From NCBI RefSeq assembly GCF_000244955.1, contig NZ_CM001439.1, positions 2,880,628 to 2,944,627 of the forward strand: a stretch of 64,000 bases of DNA, given 5' to 3'. Position 1 is the first letter of the stretch. Each line of letters begins with the position of its first letter. Both the position numbers and the translations under genes were made by a program. The notes under the pieces were generated by a model. It was not told where the DNA came from. It saw only the letters and a program-made list of their open reading frames with translations, and ran no database searches. Below, piece after piece: positions 19,796 to 30,340 of this stretch. This DNA is from Saccharomonospora marina XMU15 (GTDB lineage Bacteria; Actinomycetota; Actinomycetes; Mycobacteriales; Pseudonocardiaceae).

Positions 19796-21184
19796 GTGCC
19801 GCACGGGTCGTACGGATCGCGCGGCCGCGGCGCGCGCGGCGAAGTGCCCCACCGGACGGGTACGGCGTCGGCATCACCCGCCACGGCACGCCGCGGCATG
19901 GTCACGGGCGCGCTGGCCGCGGCGGTGCTGCTCGGTGTGAGCGGCACCGGGCTCGCGGTGCCGCCGCCACCTCCGAACCCCAGCGACTCCGAACTGGAAA
20001 ACAGCAGGCGCGTGGCCGACGAGCGCGCCGGAGAGGTCGGCAGGCTTTCCGGAGAGCTGGCGCGGGTGCAGGCGCGGCTGGCCCAGTTGCGCGACGAGGT
20101 CGCGCTGAAGCTCGAGGAGGCCAACAGGGCACTGGTTGACCTGAGCCAGGCGCGCTCCGCCGCCGAGGCGGCGCAGCGGGACGCCGACGCCGCAAGAGCA
20201 GAGGCGGACGCGGCCGCGGCGGCCATCGAGCGGGCCAGGAAGGATTTCGACCGTTTCGTCGCGGGCAGCTACCAGCAGGGCAGCACGATCGGCTCCGTGG
20301 GAGCCTATCTCGGCTCGGACAACCCGAAGGACCTGCTGGACAGGGCGCAACTGCTGGAAGCGGTCGGCGGCAGCCAACTCGACGCGCTGCGGGGGCTTCG
20401 CAAGGCCCGCATCGAGAAGGCCAACAGCGACGCCGCCGCCCGCGCCGCGCTACGGCTCGCCCGCCAGCGCCGAGCCGAGGCCGAACAGGCCAAGGTCGCC
20501 GCCGACGAGGCAAAGGCGGCGGCCGTGGCGGCACAGCGCAGCCAGGCCGCGCGCACCGCCGAGGTCGAGGCCGAGAAGCAGCGCGTGGAACAGCGGCTGT
20601 TCGAGGCGCAGCGACGAGCGCACGGGCTGGAAGGCCAGCGCGAGCGCTACGAGGAGTGGCTCGCGCGCAAGCGCCGCGAGGAGCAGCAGCAGCTGGCGCA
20701 GGCGGCAGGCGCCGCGCCGGTGAGCCACGCGGGGTCGTCGGTGTCCTCGGGGTCGTCGGGATCCTCGGCCACCGTCGAGGACGTCATCGCACGAGCCATG
20801 TCGCAACTGGGTGTGCCCTACGCCTGGGGTGGGGGCAACGCGTCGGGCCCCACCTACGGCATCCGGGACGGCGGTGTCGCCGACAGCTACGGCGACTACA
20901 ACAAGGTCGGCTTCGACTGTTCCGGGCTGATGATCTACGCCTTCGCCGAGGTGCAGTCGCTTCCGCACTACAGCGGCTACCAGTACAACGCAGGACGCAG
21001 GGTGCCGCTGTCGCAGGCGAAGCGAGGCGACATGCTCTTCTGGGGCCCCAGCCGGATCCATCACGTCGCGCTCTACCTCGGCGACGGGCGGATGATCGAG
21101 GCTCCGTACTCCGGCTCGCACGTGCGCGTCGCCCCGGTGCGCTACGGCGGCATCATGCCCTACGCCGTGCGCCTGGTCGACTGA
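19796..21184 (+). CDS. NlpC/P60 peptidoglycan endopeptidase, RipA-like
   Basis: 462 residues. Basic N-terminus and a signal/anchor helix at about 35-58 (MVTGALAAAVLLGVSGTGLAV), a long Ala/Arg/Glu-rich coiled coil at about 65-295, a Ser/Gly linker, and a C-terminal NlpC/P60 domain. Catalytic Cys375 lies in VGFDCSGLMIYAF and His423 in HHVALYLGDGRMIEAP. Such enzymes cut D-Glu-meso-Dap bonds during division; the coiled coil autoinhibits RipA. GTG at 19796 is set by a perfect AGGAGGTGA (19782-19790) with 8-nt spacing. Occupies the Rv1477 (ripA) position upstream of moxR; no adjacent ripB copy is present. Confidence 0.88.
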   Translation: MPHGSYGSRGRGARGEVPHRTGTASASPATARRGMVTGALAAAVLLGVSGTGLAVPPPPPNPSDSELENSRRVADERAGEVGRLSGELARVQARLAQLRDEVALKLEEANRALVDLSQARSAAEAAQRDADAARAEADAAAAAIERARKDFDRFVAGSYQQGSTIGSVGAYLGSDNPKDLLDRAQLLEAVGGSQLDALRGLRKARIEKANSDAAARAALRLARQRRAEAEQAKVAADEAKAAAVAAQRSQAARTAEVEAEKQRVEQRLFEAQRRAHGLEGQRERYEEWLARKRREEQQQLAQAAGAAPVSHAGSSVSSGSSGSSATVEDVIARAMSQLGVPYAWGGGNASGPTYGIRDGGVADSYGDYNKVGFDCSGLMIYAFAEVQSLPHYSGYQYNAGRRVPLSQAKRGDMLFWGPSRIHHVALYLGDGRMIEAPYSGSHVRVAPVRYGGIMPYAVRLVD

Positions 21185-21248
21185 GGACCGGCGCCGTGGC
21201 CGAGGCGTCGCGCGAGTTGCCCCCGTGGCGTCGACTAGATTTCGAGAC

Positions 21249-21869
21249 GTGCCCTTCGAGTCCGCCGCGCGCCAGGAGTCTCGCGCGCTGCCGCCCACGC
21301 TCGCCGGCGTGATCCTGGCCGGGGGCGCCGCCCGCAGGCTCGGCGGCATCGACAAGCCCATGCTCGCCCCGCAAGGGCCGCCGCTGCTGTACAGGGCCGT
21401 CGCGGCGGTGGCCGGTGCCGACCCCGTCGTGGTCGTCGGCCCGCGAAGGCAGGGCCTGCCTCGGGTGCGCTGGACCAGGGAGAACCCGCCCGGCGGGGGA
21501 CCGGTGGCAGCGCTGGTCGCGGGCCTGGAACTGGTGCACACCGAACTGGTCGCCGTGCTCGCCGCCGACCTGCCGGGCATCGCCACCGCCACGGTGGAAC
21601 GCCTCGTCGCGGCGGTCTGCGGCACGGCGGGCACGGGGGGCACGGCGGGCGGGGCCGCCGCCGACGGCGCCGTGCTGGTGGACGCCGACGGCCGCCGACA
21701 GTGGCTGGTCGGCGTGTGGTGGGTTGCCCGGCTGCGCGCCGTGTTGCCCGCCCGGCCGCAGGGCGCTTCGCTGCGGTCCACGCTGGGCCGCTTGTCCATT
21801 GTGGAGGTCGTCGCTCGGCAGGGGGAAGCCGACGACGTGGACACACCCGCCGACCTGGAACGCCGGTAG
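21249..21869 (+). CDS. mobA: Molybdenum cofactor guanylyltransferase (MobA-like)
   Basis: 206 residues, nucleotidyltransferase fold. N-terminal signature GVILAGGAARRLGGIDKPMLAPQG binds GTP and metal; ENPPGGGPVAALVAGLELV and VLAADLPGIATATVERLV (the DxP metal site) follow. MobA attaches GMP to molybdopterin. A Gly/Ala/Thr-rich loop near residues 125-140 is a small lineage insertion. GTG at 21249 is favoured because TAGATT lies 7 nt before it (leaderless pattern); a GTG at 21225 is also in frame. It stands between the RipA-like gene and moxR, and is not part of the MTB order. Confidence 0.82.
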   Translation: MPFESAARQESRALPPTLAGVILAGGAARRLGGIDKPMLAPQGPPLLYRAVAAVAGADPVVVVGPRRQGLPRVRWTRENPPGGGPVAALVAGLELVHTELVAVLAADLPGIATATVERLVAAVCGTAGTGGTAGGAAADGAVLVDADGRRQWLVGVWWVARLRAVLPARPQGASLRSTLGRLSIVEVVARQGEADDVDTPADLERR

Positions 21870-21992
21870 AGCTTCACAGCCGTCACACCGCCGAGCGGGT
21901 TTGCTTGGGGATACGGTCGCGATCAGCCGTGCCCGCGAGGGCGGGTACGGTCACGGGAGTAGCGCAGATTGGTCGCCAGCGAGGAGGTAGGT

Positions 21993-23024
<1,032 letters not shown>

Positions 23025-23032
23025 CGGGCGTC

Positions 23033-23983
23033 ATGACTGAACCGAACGACATTCGCGGCGGCAGGCCGGCATGGGCCCCTCCCGTGCTGCGCGGTGACCG
23101 GCTGGAGGCCGGACTGCGCACGCTGGAGCTGGACGTGCGCCGCAGGCTGGACGGTCTGCTGCAGGGCAACCACCTCGGCCTGGTGCCCGGCCCAGGCTCC
23201 GAGCCGGGTGAGGCGCGCCCCTACCAGCCGGGTGACGACGTGCGCAGGATGGACTGGGCGGTCACCGCACGCACCACCACGCCGCACATCAGGGAGACGG
23301 TCGCCGACAGGGAACTGGAGACCTGGGTGGTCGCGGACCTGTCACCGAGCCTGGACTTCGGTACCGCCGCGTGCGAGAAGCGCGACCTGGTGGTGTGCGC
23401 CGTCGCCGCCGTCGCGCACCTGACCGGTGGTGGCGGCAACCGGATCGGCGCGCTCATCTCCAACGGCGACACCACGGTGCGGGTCCCGCCGAGGGGCGGG
23501 CTCGGTCACGCGCGCAACCTCGTGCGCAAGGTGGCTCAGACGCCACGTGCGGCGGAAGGCACCAGGGGAGACCTGGCGCGGCTGGTCGATCAGTTGCGGC
23601 GCCCGCCCCGCAGGCGCGGCCTGGTCGTCGTGGTGTCGGACTTCCTAGGGCCCACCACGTGGGAACGGCCGTTGCGGGCGCTGTCAGCGCGGCACGACCT
23701 GGTGGCCGTCGAGGTGCTCGACCCCCGAGACGTCGACCTGCCCGACGTAGGCACCATCGTGCTCGCCGACCCCGAGACCGGCAGGCAGCGGGAGGTCAAC
23801 GCCTCCGCGTTGCTGCGCAAGGAGTTCGCGGCGGCGGCCCACGCCCACCGCGGTGAGGTAGCGAGAGCCGTGCGGCAGGCGGGCGCGGGCCATCTGGTGC
23901 TGCGCACGGACTCGGACTGGATCGCCGACCTGGTGCGGTTCGCGGTGGCCCGCAAACGTGGCTGGTCGGGGGCCGCGTCATGA
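23033..23983 (+). CDS. DUF58 domain protein of the MoxR operon
   Basis: 316 residues. Carries the DUF58 hallmark PYQPGDDVRRMDWAVTARTTTPHIRETVADRELETWVVADLSPSLDFG, the last part being a degenerate VWA-like start (DLSPSLDF in place of DxSxS). Soluble; no membrane segment. DUF58 proteins couple MoxR ATPases to membrane VWA partners. Stop overlaps the next gene by ATGA. Equivalent of Rv1480. Confidence 0.9.
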   Translation: MTEPNDIRGGRPAWAPPVLRGDRLEAGLRTLELDVRRRLDGLLQGNHLGLVPGPGSEPGEARPYQPGDDVRRMDWAVTARTTTPHIRETVADRELETWVVADLSPSLDFGTAACEKRDLVVCAVAAVAHLTGGGGNRIGALISNGDTTVRVPPRGGLGHARNLVRKVAQTPRAAEGTRGDLARLVDQLRRPPRRRGLVVVVSDFLGPTTWERPLRALSARHDLVAVEVLDPRDVDLPDVGTIVLADPETGRQREVNASALLRKEFAAAAHAHRGEVARAVRQAGAGHLVLRTDSDWIADLVRFAVARKRGWSGAAS

Positions 23984-24960
23984 GCATCACCGGATTCAGC
24001 TCGCCGTGGTGGTTCCTGCTGCTGCTCGTGGTCGGCGCGGTGGTCGCGGGCTACGTGCTGGCCATGCGCGCCCGGCGCAGGCGGACCATGCGGTTCGCGA
24101 ACCTGGAGTTGCTGGAGCGGGTGGCGCCGCGGGGACAGGGCTGGAGCAAACACGTGCCCGCCGCGTTGCTGATCGTGTCGCTGCTGCTGCTCACCTTCGC
24201 GCTCGCGGGCCCCACCGCGGAGCAGAAGGTGCCGCGCAACCGTGCCACGGTGATGCTCGTGGTGGACGTGTCGCTTTCGATGGAGGCCACCGACGTCGAA
24301 CCCACCCGGCTGAAGGCCGCACAGGAAGCGGCGCGGTCGTTCGCGCAGGGCCTCACGCCGGGGGTGAACCTCGGCCTGATCTCGTTCGCGGGTACGGCGA
24401 CGGTTCTGGTCGCGCCCACCACCGAGCGGCAGGGCGTGGTACGTGCCATCGACAACCTGAAGCTCGCTCAGTCCACCGCCACCGGCGAGGGCATCTTCGC
24501 GGCCATCCAATCCATCGACAGCTTCTCGGCGGTGGTTGGCGGCGCCGACGGTCCGCCGCCGGCCAGGATCGTGCTGATGACCGACGGCAAGCAGACCGTG
24601 CCGCAGGACGAGTACGCACCCAGGGGGGCGTTCACCGCGGCGGGAATCGCCAAGCAGAAGCAGATCCCGGTCAGCACCATCTCTTTCGGAACCTCGCACG
24701 GCACGGTCGAGATCGAGGGCAAGCAGGTGCCCGTGGAGGTCGACGACGCCTCGATGCGCGAGATCGCCCGGCTTTCCGGCGGCGACTTCTACAAGGCCGC
24801 CTCCGCCGAGGAACTCAAGCGGGTGTACGAGAGTCTGGGCGAGCAGATCGGCTACGAGACCAAGAACGTCGACGCCAGCAAGCCGTGGGTGGTGCTGGGC
24901 ACCATCGTCCTCATCGGGGCCGCGGGCAGTTCGCTGTTCCTCGGCCAGCGGCTGCCCTGA
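23980..24960 (+). CDS. Membrane VWA-domain protein (BatA-like)
   Basis: 326 residues. Two N-terminal membrane segments (WWFLLLLVVGAVVAGYVLAM; ALLIVSLLLLTFALAG), then a VWA domain at about 85-290 with an intact MIDAS (VVDVSLSMEATDV, DxSxS; later MTDGKQT), and a C-terminal helix (VVLGTIVLIGAAGSSLFLG). VWA domain is between two membrane regions, the BatA/Rv1481 arrangement. Works with the MoxR ATPase and DUF58 protein encoded immediately upstream. Confidence 0.9.
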   Translation: MSITGFSSPWWFLLLLVVGAVVAGYVLAMRARRRRTMRFANLELLERVAPRGQGWSKHVPAALLIVSLLLLTFALAGPTAEQKVPRNRATVMLVVDVSLSMEATDVEPTRLKAAQEAARSFAQGLTPGVNLGLISFAGTATVLVAPTTERQGVVRAIDNLKLAQSTATGEGIFAAIQSIDSFSAVVGGADGPPPARIVLMTDGKQTVPQDEYAPRGAFTAAGIAKQKQIPVSTISFGTSHGTVEIEGKQVPVEVDDASMREIARLSGGDFYKAASAEELKRVYESLGEQIGYETKNVDASKPWVVLGTIVLIGAAGSSLFLGQRLP

Positions 24961-24999
24961 GCCGGGCCGACCTCCCCCGCTCGGCCAGCTGTGCCCCGC

Positions 25000-25467
25000 T
25001 CAGCCCGACGCGCCCCGGAAGTCGTGCTGGCGCCACGCCTCGTACACCGCGATCGAGGCGGCGTTGGTGATGTTGAGCGAGCGCGAGGACGGCAGCATCG
25101 GCACGCGCAGCAGATCCGTCACGGCCGGGTCGTGCTGTACCTGCTCGGGCAGCCCGACCGATTCCGGCCCGAACAGCAGCACGTCGCCCTCGGCGTAGGC
25201 CACGTCGGTGTGCCTGCGGGTGGCCTTCGCGGTGAACGCGTACACCCGTGCGGGCGCGAGCAGCCGCAGCGCCGTCGCGAGATCCGGGTGTACGCGGACG
25301 TGCGCGAGGTCGTGGTAGTCCAGGCCCGCGCGCCGCAGGTACCGGTCCGCCATGGAGAAGCCCAGCGGCTCGATCAGGTGCAACTCACACCCGGTGTTGG
25401 CCGCCAACCTGATCGCGTTGCCGGTGTTGGGCGGGATCTCGGGTCGGTAGAACACGATGCGGAACAC
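25000..25467 (-). CDS. trmL: tRNA (cytidine(34)-2'-O)-methyltransferase TrmL
   Basis: 155 residues, the compact single-domain SPOUT enzyme that 2'-O-methylates the wobble base of certain leucyl tRNAs. SPOUT motifs: RPEIPPNTGNAIRLAANTGCELHLIEPLGF at the N-terminus, LLFGPESVGLPEQV, and the knot motif VPMLPSSRSLNITNAASIAVYEAWRQ. GTG at 25467 gives the usual 155-160 aa length. Lies downstream of the thioesterase gene on the same strand, 49 nt apart. Convergent with the VWA gene. Confidence 0.9.
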   Translation of the reverse strand: MFRIVFYRPEIPPNTGNAIRLAANTGCELHLIEPLGFSMADRYLRRAGLDYHDLAHVRVHPDLATALRLLAPARVYAFTAKATRRHTDVAYAEGDVLLFGPESVGLPEQVQHDPAVTDLLRVPMLPSSRSLNITNAASIAVYEAWRQHDFRGASG

Positions 25468-25516
25468 GGCGCCGATCTTTCCCGAAGGGCACTCCTCGGC
25501 GCGGCGGGGTCGCTCC

Positions 25517-25945
25517 TCAGCGTTCGCCCTGTGCCGCCAGCAGCGCCTTTCGCACCTGCTCGGCAGGCACGGTCGGCCGGTGGTCGGCGGTACCCACCCA
25601 CACGTAGCGGTTGCTGCCCTCGACGACGAGCTCGTCGCCGCGCTCGATGCGGACACCCAGCACCATCGAGGTGTTTCCGACGTGGTCCACGGTCAGTGCC
25701 ACCACCAACTCGTCCTCGAAACGGCACGGCCTGAGGTAGCGCAGGTTCGACTCGGCGACGACCATGTCGATGCCCTGCTCGATCAGATTGGTGTGGGAGC
25801 CGAACAGAACCTTGCAGAACTCGAACGAGGCCATGTCGACATAGGCGAGGTAATGGGCGTTGAACACGATGCCCTGCTGGTCGCACTCGTGGTAGCGGAC
25901 CTTGACGGGCATGCGGACCACGGGCTCTCGCTGCTGCTTCGGCAT
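25517..25945 (-). CDS. Acyl-CoA thioesterase, 4HBT hot-dog family
   Basis: 142 residues, one hot-dog domain. The active-site stretch VRYHECDQQGIVFNAHYLAYVDMASFEF carries the conserved Asp after EC, as in 4-hydroxybenzoyl-CoA thioesterases and YbgC-like enzymes. Hydrolyses an acyl-CoA of unknown chain. Start ATG 25945. Probably co-transcribed with trmL. Confidence 0.85.
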   Translation of the reverse strand: MPKQQREPVVRMPVKVRYHECDQQGIVFNAHYLAYVDMASFEFCKVLFGSHTNLIEQGIDMVVAESNLRYLRPCRFEDELVVALTVDHVGNTSMVLGVRIERGDELVVEGSNRYVWVGTADHRPTVPAEQVRKALLAAQGER

Positions 25946-26018
25946 GCGGCGAAGACTACGACAGTGCCGTTCCAGCCGTCCCAGCCCGGCGGCGGGACCG
26001 GGGTTTCGGTGCTGGGGT

Positions 26019-26468
26019 TCAGGCCGGCGGAGCGGTCAACTCCCTGCCGGGCAGCCAGCCCTCGCCGATATCGGTCACCCGCCAGCGGGAGACGTTGAGG
26101 TCGACGGCCTCCACCGGCGCGGCTTCGATCAACGCCTTGATCTGTGGTTCCTTCCGCAGCAGCGCGGCGATGGTCTCTTCCTTGCCCTCGGCGTCGCGCA
26201 CCGTCGCCGTGGCGCGGCCCTGCAGGAACGGCTGGAACGGGCCGGACGGCGCGATCACCACGGCCACCGACGGGTTGGCGTTGATGTTGCGCAGCGTGGT
26301 GCCGCCCGCCTCCAGCACCAGGGTCAGCGTGAACGGGTCGAGTTCGGCGTAGAAGGCACCGGCGTTCCAGATGTCGTCGCCCGCGGTGGCCAGGAACATC
26401 GAGCTGTTCTCGCCGAGCACGCGAACCAGCTTGTCACGCGCCTGCTCGTCGACCTGGGTGAGCTGCAT
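26019..26468 (-). CDS. Pyridoxamine-5'-phosphate-oxidase-like flavin-binding protein
   Basis: 149 residues with the split beta-barrel of PNPOx-like proteins (VLGENSSMFLATAGDDIWNAGAFYAELDPFTLTLVLEAGGTTLRNINANPSVAVVIAP). Members bind FMN, F420 or haem; the true pyridoxamine oxidase C-terminal motif is missing, so it is not a PdxH. Substrate unknown. ATG at 26468 has GGGAG about 10 nt upstream. Sits 42 nt after the methyltransferase gene on the same strand. Confidence 0.75.
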   Translation of the reverse strand: MQLTQVDEQARDKLVRVLGENSSMFLATAGDDIWNAGAFYAELDPFTLTLVLEAGGTTLRNINANPSVAVVIAPSGPFQPFLQGRATATVRDAEGKEETIAALLRKEPQIKALIEAAPVEAVDLNVSRWRVTDIGEGWLPGRELTAPPA

Positions 26469-26510
26469 GAGATGTGTTCTCCCGATCGTGGGGCCGAGTG
26501 TGGGTAACGG

Positions 26511-27338
26511 TTACGGTTTGCGGGCGACGCCGCCGAGCATCAGGTGTTCTTCCGGCCACGGCTCGCGCAGCGCGGGGCCGGTCGGCCACCACTGGTCGAG
26601 CTCGACCAGGCCTGGCGGCAGTAGCTCGAGATCGCCGAACAGTTCCGCGATGCGTTCGCGGCTGCGCCACCAGCCCGAGCCGAGACCCAGCTTGGTGAGC
26701 CTGTGCTCCTGCTTGCGTGCCTGCTCGTGCAGCTCGGAGTCCTCGTCGCAGGGGTCCCAGAAGTGCGTCAGCGCGACGTGGGAGCCGGGCGCCAGCGCCT
26801 CGATGTAGGAACGCATGATGCCCGCCGGGTCGCCCTCGTCGGGCACGTGGTGCAGGGTGCCGCACTGCATGAGCACCACCGGACGGTCGAAGTCGAGGAA
26901 GCCGTTGATCCTGGGATCGGCCAGCAACTCGGCAGGCCGGGTGAAGTCGCCCTCGACGAACCGCGTGTCCTCGTTCTCCTCCAGCAGTGCCCGGCCGTGG
27001 GCGCTGCAGACGGGGTCGATGTCGACGTAGACGACACGGGCCGCCGGATTGCTGTGCTGGGCCACCTGGTGGGTGTTCTCCGCGGTGGGCAGCCCGCTGC
27101 CCAGATCCAGGAACTGGTCGATGCCCGCGTCCTTGGCGAGATAGCGCACCACCCGCACCAGCCAGCGCCGGTTCATCTTGCTGACCTCGCTCTGGTGCGG
27201 GGCGACCTCCAGCAGTCTCTGATAGGCCTGCCGATCGACCTCGTAGTTGTCCTTGCCGCCCAGGCTCGCGTCGTAGACACGCGCGATGCTCGGCTTGCTC
27301 GTGTCGAGCCATGCCGACGGCGGATGTGTTTCGGACAC
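26511..27338 (-). CDS. SAM-dependent methyltransferase, actinobacterial DUF574 (PF04672) family
   Basis: 275 residues. The family signature is clear: TSKPSIARVYDASLGGKDNYEVDRQAYQRLLEVAP at the N-terminus, then QFLDLGSGLPTAENTHQVAQ (SAM motif I), VVYVDIDPVCSAHGRALL, and a C-terminal IAELFGDLELLPPGLVELDQWWP. These proteins are abundant and mostly uncharacterised in actinomycetes; the substrate is unknown. GTG at 27338 has GAGGAGG upstream. Divergent from fabG1 across a 294-nt region. Confidence 0.85.
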   Translation of the reverse strand: MSETHPPSAWLDTSKPSIARVYDASLGGKDNYEVDRQAYQRLLEVAPHQSEVSKMNRRWLVRVVRYLAKDAGIDQFLDLGSGLPTAENTHQVAQHSNPAARVVYVDIDPVCSAHGRALLEENEDTRFVEGDFTRPAELLADPRINGFLDFDRPVVLMQCGTLHHVPDEGDPAGIMRSYIEALAPGSHVALTHFWDPCDEDSELHEQARKQEHRLTKLGLGSGWWRSRERIAELFGDLELLPPGLVELDQWWPTGPALREPWPEEHLMLGGVARKP

Positions 27339-27523
27339 CGGCGATCCTCCTCGTAACCTCTCGCGCCGGTTGGGCGGCGAGGCCGATCGCCGCCGTTTCG
27401 CCGCCCGTCAGGGTTGGCCAAGATAGCGCATGCTGTCGTCAATTGGTCACGAGGAGTGTAGTGATCCACATCGCGTTTCGGTACCACCTTTGGGGCCGCC
27501 GAATCCGGGAAAACTGTGTCGAG

Positions 27524-27540
27524 GGTAACTGACAGTTACC
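27524..27540. promoter_or_regulatory. Perfect palindrome upstream of fabG1-inhA
   Basis: GGTAACTGACAGTTACC: 8-bp perfect arms around one base, 93 bp upstream of the fabG1 start in a region of otherwise featureless sequence. A TAACCT -10-like element lies further downstream near 27586. Size and symmetry suit a TetR-type regulator; none of the known fatty-acid regulators is claimed. Confidence 0.5.
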
Positions 27541-27587
27541 GAAGGGTAGGTCGTGGCGCCCGCGACGTCGCGCAGGCCAACGGATAA

Positions 27588-28337
<750 letters not shown>

Positions 28338-28417
28338 TCGAACACCGGCGACCTCGGCGACACCGCCGAGCACGCCTTCCCCCACACATCGCACGTCACA
28401 TCGAACTGGAGGACAGG

Positions 28418-29185
28418 GTGTCCGGACTGCTCGAAGGCAAGCGCCTGCTGATCACCGGCGTGATCACCGACGCGTCGATCGCGTTCCACGCGGCCAGGGT
28501 CGCGCAGGAGCAGGGCGCACAGGTGGTGCTGACCGGGTTCGGCAGGCTGTCGCTGGTCGAGCGGATCGCGAAGCGGCTGCCCGAACCCGCGCCGGTGCTG
28601 GAGCTCGACGTGCAGAACACCGAGCACCTTGACACCCTCGCCGACCGCGTGCGCGAGCATGTGGACGCCCTCGACGGCGTGCTGCACTCGATCGCGTTCG
28701 CGCCGCCGAGCTGCCTCGGCTCGCCGTTTTTGGACGCGCCGTCGGAGGACGTCGGCAAGGCCGTGGACATCTCCGCCTACTCCTACAAGTCGCTGGCGGT
28801 GGCCGTGCTGCCACTGCTGAGCCGGGGCTCCTCGATCGTGGGTATGGACTTCGACGCGCGGGTCGCGTGGCCCGCCTACAACTGGATGGGCGTGGCCAAG
28901 GCGGCGCTGGAATCGGTGAACCGCTACCTCGCCCGTGACCTCGGTCCGCACGGCATCCGCGTGAACCTGGTGACCGCGGGGCCGGTGAAGACGATGGCGG
29001 CGAAGTCGATCCCCGGCTTCGAGGAGTTGGAGAACGGCTGGGGCGACCGCGCGCCGCTGGGCTGGGACACCACCGACCCCACTCCGGTGGCCAAGAGCAT
29101 CTGCGCGGTGCTTTCCGACTGGTTGCCCGCCACCACCGGCTCGATGATCTGGGTGGACGGCGGGGTGCACGCCACCGGTCAGTGA
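28418..29185 (+). CDS. inhA: Enoyl-ACP reductase InhA
   Basis: 255 residues (mycobacterial InhA is 269). NADH site [36 protein letters not shown] after the third strand; active-site [13 protein letters not shown] with Tyr154 and Lys161; [15 protein letters not shown] in the substrate loop. Reduces the trans-2 double bond of enoyl-ACP; target of isoniazid-NAD and triclosan in mycobacteria. The substrate-binding loop is a little shorter than in M. tuberculosis, fitting shorter acyl chains, an inference. GTG start; GGAGGA upstream. 80 nt after fabG1. Confidence 0.93.
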   Translation: MSGLLEGKRLLITGVITDASIAFHAARVAQEQGAQVVLTGFGRLSLVERIAKRLPEPAPVLELDVQNTEHLDTLADRVREHVDALDGVLHSIAFAPPSCLGSPFLDAPSEDVGKAVDISAYSYKSLAVAVLPLLSRGSSIVGMDFDARVAWPAYNWMGVAKAALESVNRYLARDLGPHGIRVNLVTAGPVKTMAAKSIPGFEELENGWGDRAPLGWDTTDPTPVAKSICAVLSDWLPATTGSMIWVDGGVHATGQ

Positions 29186-29248
29186 CAGCCACGACAGCCG
29201 CCGCACCCGGTATCGCGCGCACCGCGGTGCGGCGGGAGGATGGACGGC

Positions 29249-30301
29249 GTGACGTACGACGCGCTGCTGTGGCTGTCCTTCGGGGGCCCTGAGGGGCCCG
29301 ACGAGGTGATGCCGTTCCTGGAGAACGTGACGCGGGGCAGGGGAGTGCCCCCGCAGCGGTTGGCGGAGGTCGCCGAGCACTACCAGCACTTCGGCGGGGT
29401 GTCCCCGATCAACCGGCTCAACCGGGAGGCGATCGCCGCGGTCGAGAAGGAGCTGGCGGCCCGCGGCATGGACCTGCCGGTGTACTTCGGCAACCGCAAC
29501 TGGCATCCCATGGTGGAGGACACCGTCGCGCGGATGGCCGCCGACGGGGTCAAGCGCGCGCTGGTGTTCCCCACCAGCGCCTACGGTGGCTACTCCGCGT
29601 GCAGGCAGTACGACGAGGACATCGCCCGCGCTCGCGCCTCGGTGGGGCGGGACGCACCCGAACTGCGCAAGCTGCGGCAGTTCTTCGACCACCCGCTGTT
29701 CGTCGGCGCCGTCGCCGACGCCGTGCGGGTGGCGCACGCCGAACTCGGTGGCCAGGCCCGCACGGTGTTCACGGCCCACTCGGTGCCGCTGGCCGCCGAC
29801 GCGGCCGCGGGGCCACCCGAGGAGGGCGGGCACCGTTACTCGCGTCAGGTCGCCGAGGCGGCCAGGCTGGTGGCGGCCGAACTGGGAATCGACGGTTACG
29901 ACGTGGTGTGGCAGTCACGATCCGGCCCGCCCGAGGTGCCGTGGCTGGAGCCGGACGTCGTCGACCACATCGACGCGCTGCACGCCGAAGGCGTGCCCGC
30001 CGTGGTGGTGTGTCCGGTGGGGTTCGTCTCCGATCACCTGGAGGTGATCTGGGACCTGGACAACGAGGCCGCCGAACGCGCCGCCGAGTTGGGCATGGGC
30101 TTCGCGCGCTCGGCCACGCCCAACTCCGATCCCCGCTTCGCCGAGCTGGTGGTGGAACTGGTCAGAGAACACACCGCGGACGTGCGAGAGCGCAAGCTGT
30201 CGCAGCTTCCCGCCGCCGGATCGACCGTGAACGGCAGCCCGTGCGCGGTTCGCTGTTGCGAGCCGCTCAAGCGGCCCACGGCAGCGGCCCGGGCACGGTA
30301 G
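29249..30301 (+). CDS. hemH: Ferrochelatase
   Basis: 350 residues. Inserts Fe2+ into the porphyrin ring (coproporphyrin III in actinobacteria). Signatures: [60 protein letters not shown] (metal-binding His), and [43 protein letters not shown] (catalytic His/Glu). GTG at 29249 preferred because GGGAGG is 9 nt upstream; ATG 29240 is too close to it. Two C-terminal cysteines ([12 protein letters not shown]) could bind the [2Fe-2S] cluster known in actinobacterial ferrochelatases. Confidence 0.93.
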   Translation: MTYDALLWLSFGGPEGPDEVMPFLENVTRGRGVPPQRLAEVAEHYQHFGGVSPINRLNREAIAAVEKELAARGMDLPVYFGNRNWHPMVEDTVARMAADGVKRALVFPTSAYGGYSACRQYDEDIARARASVGRDAPELRKLRQFFDHPLFVGAVADAVRVAHAELGGQARTVFTAHSVPLAADAAAGPPEEGGHRYSRQVAEAARLVAAELGIDGYDVVWQSRSGPPEVPWLEPDVVDHIDALHAEGVPAVVVCPVGFVSDHLEVIWDLDNEAAERAAELGMGFARSATPNSDPRFAELVVELVREHTADVRERKLSQLPAAGSTVNGSPCAVRCCEPLKRPTAAARAR

Positions 30302-30323
30302 CGGGCCAGGGCGCCGAGGGCGT

Positions 30324-30340
30324 CGCGGGCTCAGCCCGCG
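30324..30340. terminator. Convergent hairpin between hemH and the 30331 gene
   Basis: 7-bp GC stem (30324-30330 with 30334-30340) with the loop TCA being the stop codon of the minus-strand gene. Could act on both convergent transcripts; the small size makes it uncertain. Confidence 0.35.
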
